Source: Thermoplasmata archaeon
GTDB taxonomy: Archaea > Thermoplasmatota > Thermoplasmata > Thermoplasmatales > Thermoplasmataceae
Direction of reading: 5' to 3'
NCBI GenBank assembly: GCA_021811505.1
Contig: JAJZOM010000120.1
Coordinates: 1 to 5,507 of the forward strand
Length of the DNA: 5,507 nt
Positions 3,967 through 5,507 of the stretch are shown in pieces (the first letter of the stretch is position 1; each line of letters opens with the position of its first letter). The notes under the pieces were generated by a model that had not been told where the DNA came from, searched no databases, and saw only the letters and a list, made by a program, of their open reading frames with translations. The position numbers and the translations under genes were made by a program.

Positions 3967-4872
3967 CTATCCCTTAACGGTGTACTGCAATAGGAGGTTC
4001 TCAGCAAGGAAGATTGAAAATGCAGCATGATTCCCCTTGTCTCCCTCTTCAATCGCCTTGTAATACCTTTCCTTTATGGAAGATTCAATGATTACCGGCG
4101 GCAGCCGGTTTCTGAGAAGAACCCAGTTAAGTATGAGTCTAGCTGTGCGTCCGTTTCCATCGGTGAATGGATGCATGTTCACCATTCTGTTGTGCAGATA
4201 TGCTGCGAGTTCGACTGGATGCAAGCTTGCCTTTAACTGGCGGTATTCCAAGATTAGTTTTTTTACCAGAAGTGGGGCCTCTTCTGCCCTTGGCGGCAAA
4301 TGATCCGAACCTGCAATCAAAACATCACCATCCCTGAAATCGCCCTGTATCCTGCAGAGTGTATTCTTTGTAACCTCGACCTGAATCTTCTTCAGGAATG
4401 AAATGGTAAGCCCTCCTCTATGGGTGTTGACATATTGCCATGCATCAGCCGAGTTCAACGCCTCTATCACGTCGTTCGCGCTCGCCCCTTCAGGGGTCAC
4501 CTTGTCAACCAGCAGGAGGGCCGTCTGCCTGAGGCTCATTCTGCTTCCCTCAATGGCGTTAGTGTTGTAGGTATATCTGACCAAGAAGTCTTTCGGCTGG
4601 ATTGATTCAGGGCTTTTGTTGTATATTATGCTGGTCGCCATCAAATCGTCTATTCTTTCCAAGGTAGATTTTGGAAGCCATTTAGATTGAAATTTTTCTG
4701 CCAATGCCTTTTTTTCGAGAGTCAACATATGGTTCCTGAGTACTTCATTTTTAGGAATGGCCCTTCCGAGGAAGATTCTGTATTTCTTAACTTCTGTAGG
4801 GCTTATTCTGACATTCTTGACTAGGTAGTAGTACTCATAATTTCCATGGCGTTGCTTTTCAATGAATGACAT
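3967..4872 (-). CDS. fic: Fic-domain protein (probable protein AMPylase) with built-in inhibitory helix
   Basis: 301 residues. The Fic core motif HPFTDGNGRTAR (234-245) is complete, including catalytic H234 and the phosphate-binding GNGR. The preceding flap region that orders the target side chain is at about 188-200 (GSDHLPPRAEEAP). An N-terminal T104-N-A-I-E108-G109 matches the inhibitory (S/T)xxxE(G/N) helix, whose glutamate reaches into the ATP site and holds class II Fic enzymes inactive until it moves. Residues 1-95 form a charged N-terminal extension with a Tyr cluster (12-16) and a probable long helix (44-62). Fic enzymes transfer AMP from ATP to hydroxyl side chains of proteins; the target here is unknown. 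The ATG at 4872 fits a TATA box at leaderless spacing and a repeat-rich operator region. It is convergent with vapC and ends in its own terminator. The family is certain; the role (stress, toxin-like or housekeeping) is open. Confidence 0.95.
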   Translation of the reverse strand: MSFIEKQRHGNYEYYYLVKNVRISPTEVKKYRIFLGRAIPKNEVLRNHMLTLEKKALAEKFQSKWLPKSTLERIDDLMATSIIYNKSPESIQPKDFLVRYTYNTNAIEGSRMSLRQTALLLVDKVTPEGASANDVIEALNSADAWQYVNTHRGGLTISFLKKIQVEVTKNTLCRIQGDFRDGDVLIAGSDHLPPRAEEAPLLVKKLILEYRQLKASLHPVELAAYLHNRMVNMHPFTDGNGRTARLILNWVLLRNRLPPVIIESSIKERYYKAIEEGDKGNHAAFSIFLAENLLLQYTVKG

Positions 4873-4874
4873 TG

Positions 4875-4953
4875 TATGACTACAATATCAGATTATATTA
4901 TAAATGTAGTCATAATGTCTACACAATTGATTAGACTAACGAGTGTAGTCATA
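4875..4953 (-). promoter_or_regulatory. Three-copy operator motif TATGACTACA around the fic promoter
   Basis: The 10-base core TATGACTACA occurs at 4875-4884 on the plus strand and at 4905-4914 and 4944-4953 on the minus strand. The two minus-strand copies share 12 bases (TGTAGTCATAAT on plus). Centre spacings are 30 and 39 bases, close to whole helical turns. The first copy lies over the predicted transcription start and is part of a palindrome ATTGTA-TGAC-TACAAT (4871-4886); the second abuts the TATA box. This layout fits repression by a DNA-binding dimer. The regulator is not identified. Confidence 0.65.
4897..4904 (-). promoter_or_regulatory. TATA box of fic
   Basis: TTTATAAT on the minus strand, centred about 28 bases before the fic ATG, implies a leaderless mRNA. 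It is flanked directly by two of the three copies of the 10-base operator motif. Confidence 0.65.
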
Positions 4954-5032
4954 ATAAGTTGCAAGGCAATGCTTATCAGAGTCCAACTGAAATACCCATC
5001 GAGACTTTTACAACAAAGGAAATTCTTATGAG

Positions 5033-5105
5033 AGCCACTGGAGGGTTTCGATCCCCCGACCTGCTGATTACAAATCAGCTGCTCTACCAGCTGAGCTACA
5101 GTGGC
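5033..5105 (-). tRNA. tRNA-Thr (anticodon UGU)
   Basis: A complete 73-base cloverleaf on the minus strand. Acceptor GCCACTG pairs with CAGTGGC (5105-5099/5040-5034); U8-A9; D arm GCTC-AGCTGGTA-GAGC; anticodon arm GCTGA-TTTGTAA-TCAGC with anticodon TGT; 5-base variable loop AGGTC; T arm GGGGG-ATCGAAA-CCCTC with one G-U pair. The discriminator is U, as commonly seen for archaeal tRNA-Thr, and CCA is not encoded. The T loop reads ATCGAAA, with A54 and A60 in place of the usual T54 and pyrimidine 60. There is no intron. Confidence 0.97.
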
Positions 5106-5129
5106 GGCCTTCTGTGATAGGAATTAAAC

Positions 5130-5137
5130 AAATAAAG
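5130..5137 (-). promoter_or_regulatory. TATA-like box of tRNA-Thr
   Basis: CTTTATTT on the minus strand is centred about 28 bases before the mature tRNA 5' end, so transcription would start a few bases upstream of the acceptor stem. Confidence 0.5.
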
Positions 5138-5217
5138 TTTTCATGCAATATGCCTGATACGCATAGTCTGATGATTGCAAAGATAAGCAGACATTCACAT
5201 CTTTCTTTACAAATAAG

Positions 5218-5223
5218 TTATAA
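5218..5223 (+). promoter_or_regulatory. TATA-like box of the winged-helix gene
   Basis: TTATAA centred about 29 bases before the ATG at 5250 gives leaderless spacing. A second A/T stretch (TTTTATAT, 5233-5240) is too close to the start to serve. Confidence 0.5.
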
Positions 5224-5249
5224 GGGTTGCTCTTTTATATGCCCTGAAG

Positions 5250-5477
5250 ATGGAAAATGCAGATGTTTTGATGTCGATACCTCCATCAGGAAAGCTGGTT
5301 CTCAGAGTAATCAGGGAAAGAAAAATAGCCAGGTTGCAGGAACTTCGCCAGGAGACAATGCTCCCTCAGAGGACTCTGCTTTATGCAATAAAGATTCTCA
5401 GGGAACTCGGCCTCATTGAAACACAGGTATGCATGAACGATGCCAGGCGTAGATTTTACTGTGTTAAACTAAAATGA
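5250..5477 (+). CDS. Small winged helix-turn-helix DNA-binding protein
   Basis: 75 residues, essentially one DNA-binding domain. Predicted helix 1 is about 13-23 (SGKLVLRVIRE), helix 2 about 27-36 (ARLQELRQET), the recognition helix about 38-53 (LPQRTLLYAIKILRELG), and a basic wing at 55-74 (IETQVCMNDARRRFYCVK). The pattern 'P-x-R-T-L-x-Y-A-I-K-x-L-R-E-L-G-L-I' is typical of MarR/ArsR-like and other archaeal wHTH regulators. There is no ligand domain or metal-binding cluster, so it is a stand-alone DNA binder. The ATG at 5250 fits the TATA-like box at 5218-5223. It lies divergent from the tRNA. Its targets are unknown; the fic operator motif is not found upstream of this gene, so there is no direct sign that it controls fic or itself through that motif. 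Confidence 0.75.
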   Translation: MENADVLMSIPPSGKLVLRVIRERKIARLQELRQETMLPQRTLLYAIKILRELGLIETQVCMNDARRRFYCVKLK

Positions 5478-5507
5478 AAACTGTTCGGTTAAACAACAAT
5501 AATTAAT

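Noticed and set aside
4027..4605. Three plus-strand frames inside fic
   Set aside because: They are antisense to the complete Fic domain and have no features.
5033..5060. tRNA 3' end as an integration site
   Set aside because: No second copy of the tRNA 3' sequence is seen in the window, and there is no integrase.
5114..5419. 101-codon plus-strand frame overlapping the winged-helix gene
   Set aside because: The frame at 5250 has a clear helix-turn-helix and a TATA box at the right distance; this frame starts next to the tRNA promoter and turns into Ser/Asn/Gly-rich sequence.
1..5507. CRISPR array, cas genes or a tnpA transposase
   Set aside because: No regularly spaced direct repeats and no Y1 transposase frame were seen; the Cas9-like protein is IscB with its own RNA and not part of a CRISPR locus.

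Overview
The window looks like chromosome from a Thermoplasmata-type archaeon. Four genes (494, 1682, 4872 on the minus strand, 5250) have an A/T-rich TATA-like box centred about 26-30 bases before the start codon, the spacing expected for leaderless archaeal mRNAs. The tRNA-Thr has no encoded CCA, a U discriminator, and its own TATA-like box. A membrane-anchored protein carries five N-glycosylation sequons. The order is an inference; no lineage-diagnostic gene is present.

Layout. 1-242: 5' part of a minus-strand gene that runs off the left edge. 243-493: divergent intergenic region with inverted repeats and the promoter of a glycoprotein-like secreted/anchored protein (494-967). 1080-1438: a doubtful 36-codon ORF that contains a long hairpin, then a small two-helix membrane protein. 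1682-3775: the core of the window, a type II toxin-antitoxin pair (AbrB-fold VapB, PIN-domain VapC) split by an IscB mobile element. 3776-3966: convergent intergenic region with a nested hairpin and a U-tract terminator. 3967-4872 (minus): Fic-domain AMP-transferase-type protein with its inhibitory helix in the same chain, preceded by a promoter with three copies of a 10-base motif. 5033-5105 (minus): tRNA-Thr(UGU). 5250-5477: small winged-helix DNA-binding protein.

How the core fits together. IscB is the ancestor-like relative of Cas9: a RuvC nuclease split by an HNH domain, guided by an omega-RNA encoded just upstream. Here the RuvC and HNH residues are all visible. The roughly 200 bases before the conserved PLMP start fold into stacked hairpins, including an H-type pseudoknot, so they are best read as omega-RNA rather than as a protein N-terminus. 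The RNA scaffold begins inside the last codons of vapB, so the guide should be copied from the 3' end of vapB and be transcribed from the vapB promoter. The right end of the element is a two-tier hairpin that ends eight bases before the vapC start codon; the iscB stop codon overlaps that start (ATGA). The element thus appears inserted exactly at the antitoxin/toxin junction, leaving both proteins almost intact and making a predicted vapB - omega-RNA - iscB - vapC transcript. No TnpA transposase is present, so the element would depend on one supplied in trans, or be domesticated.
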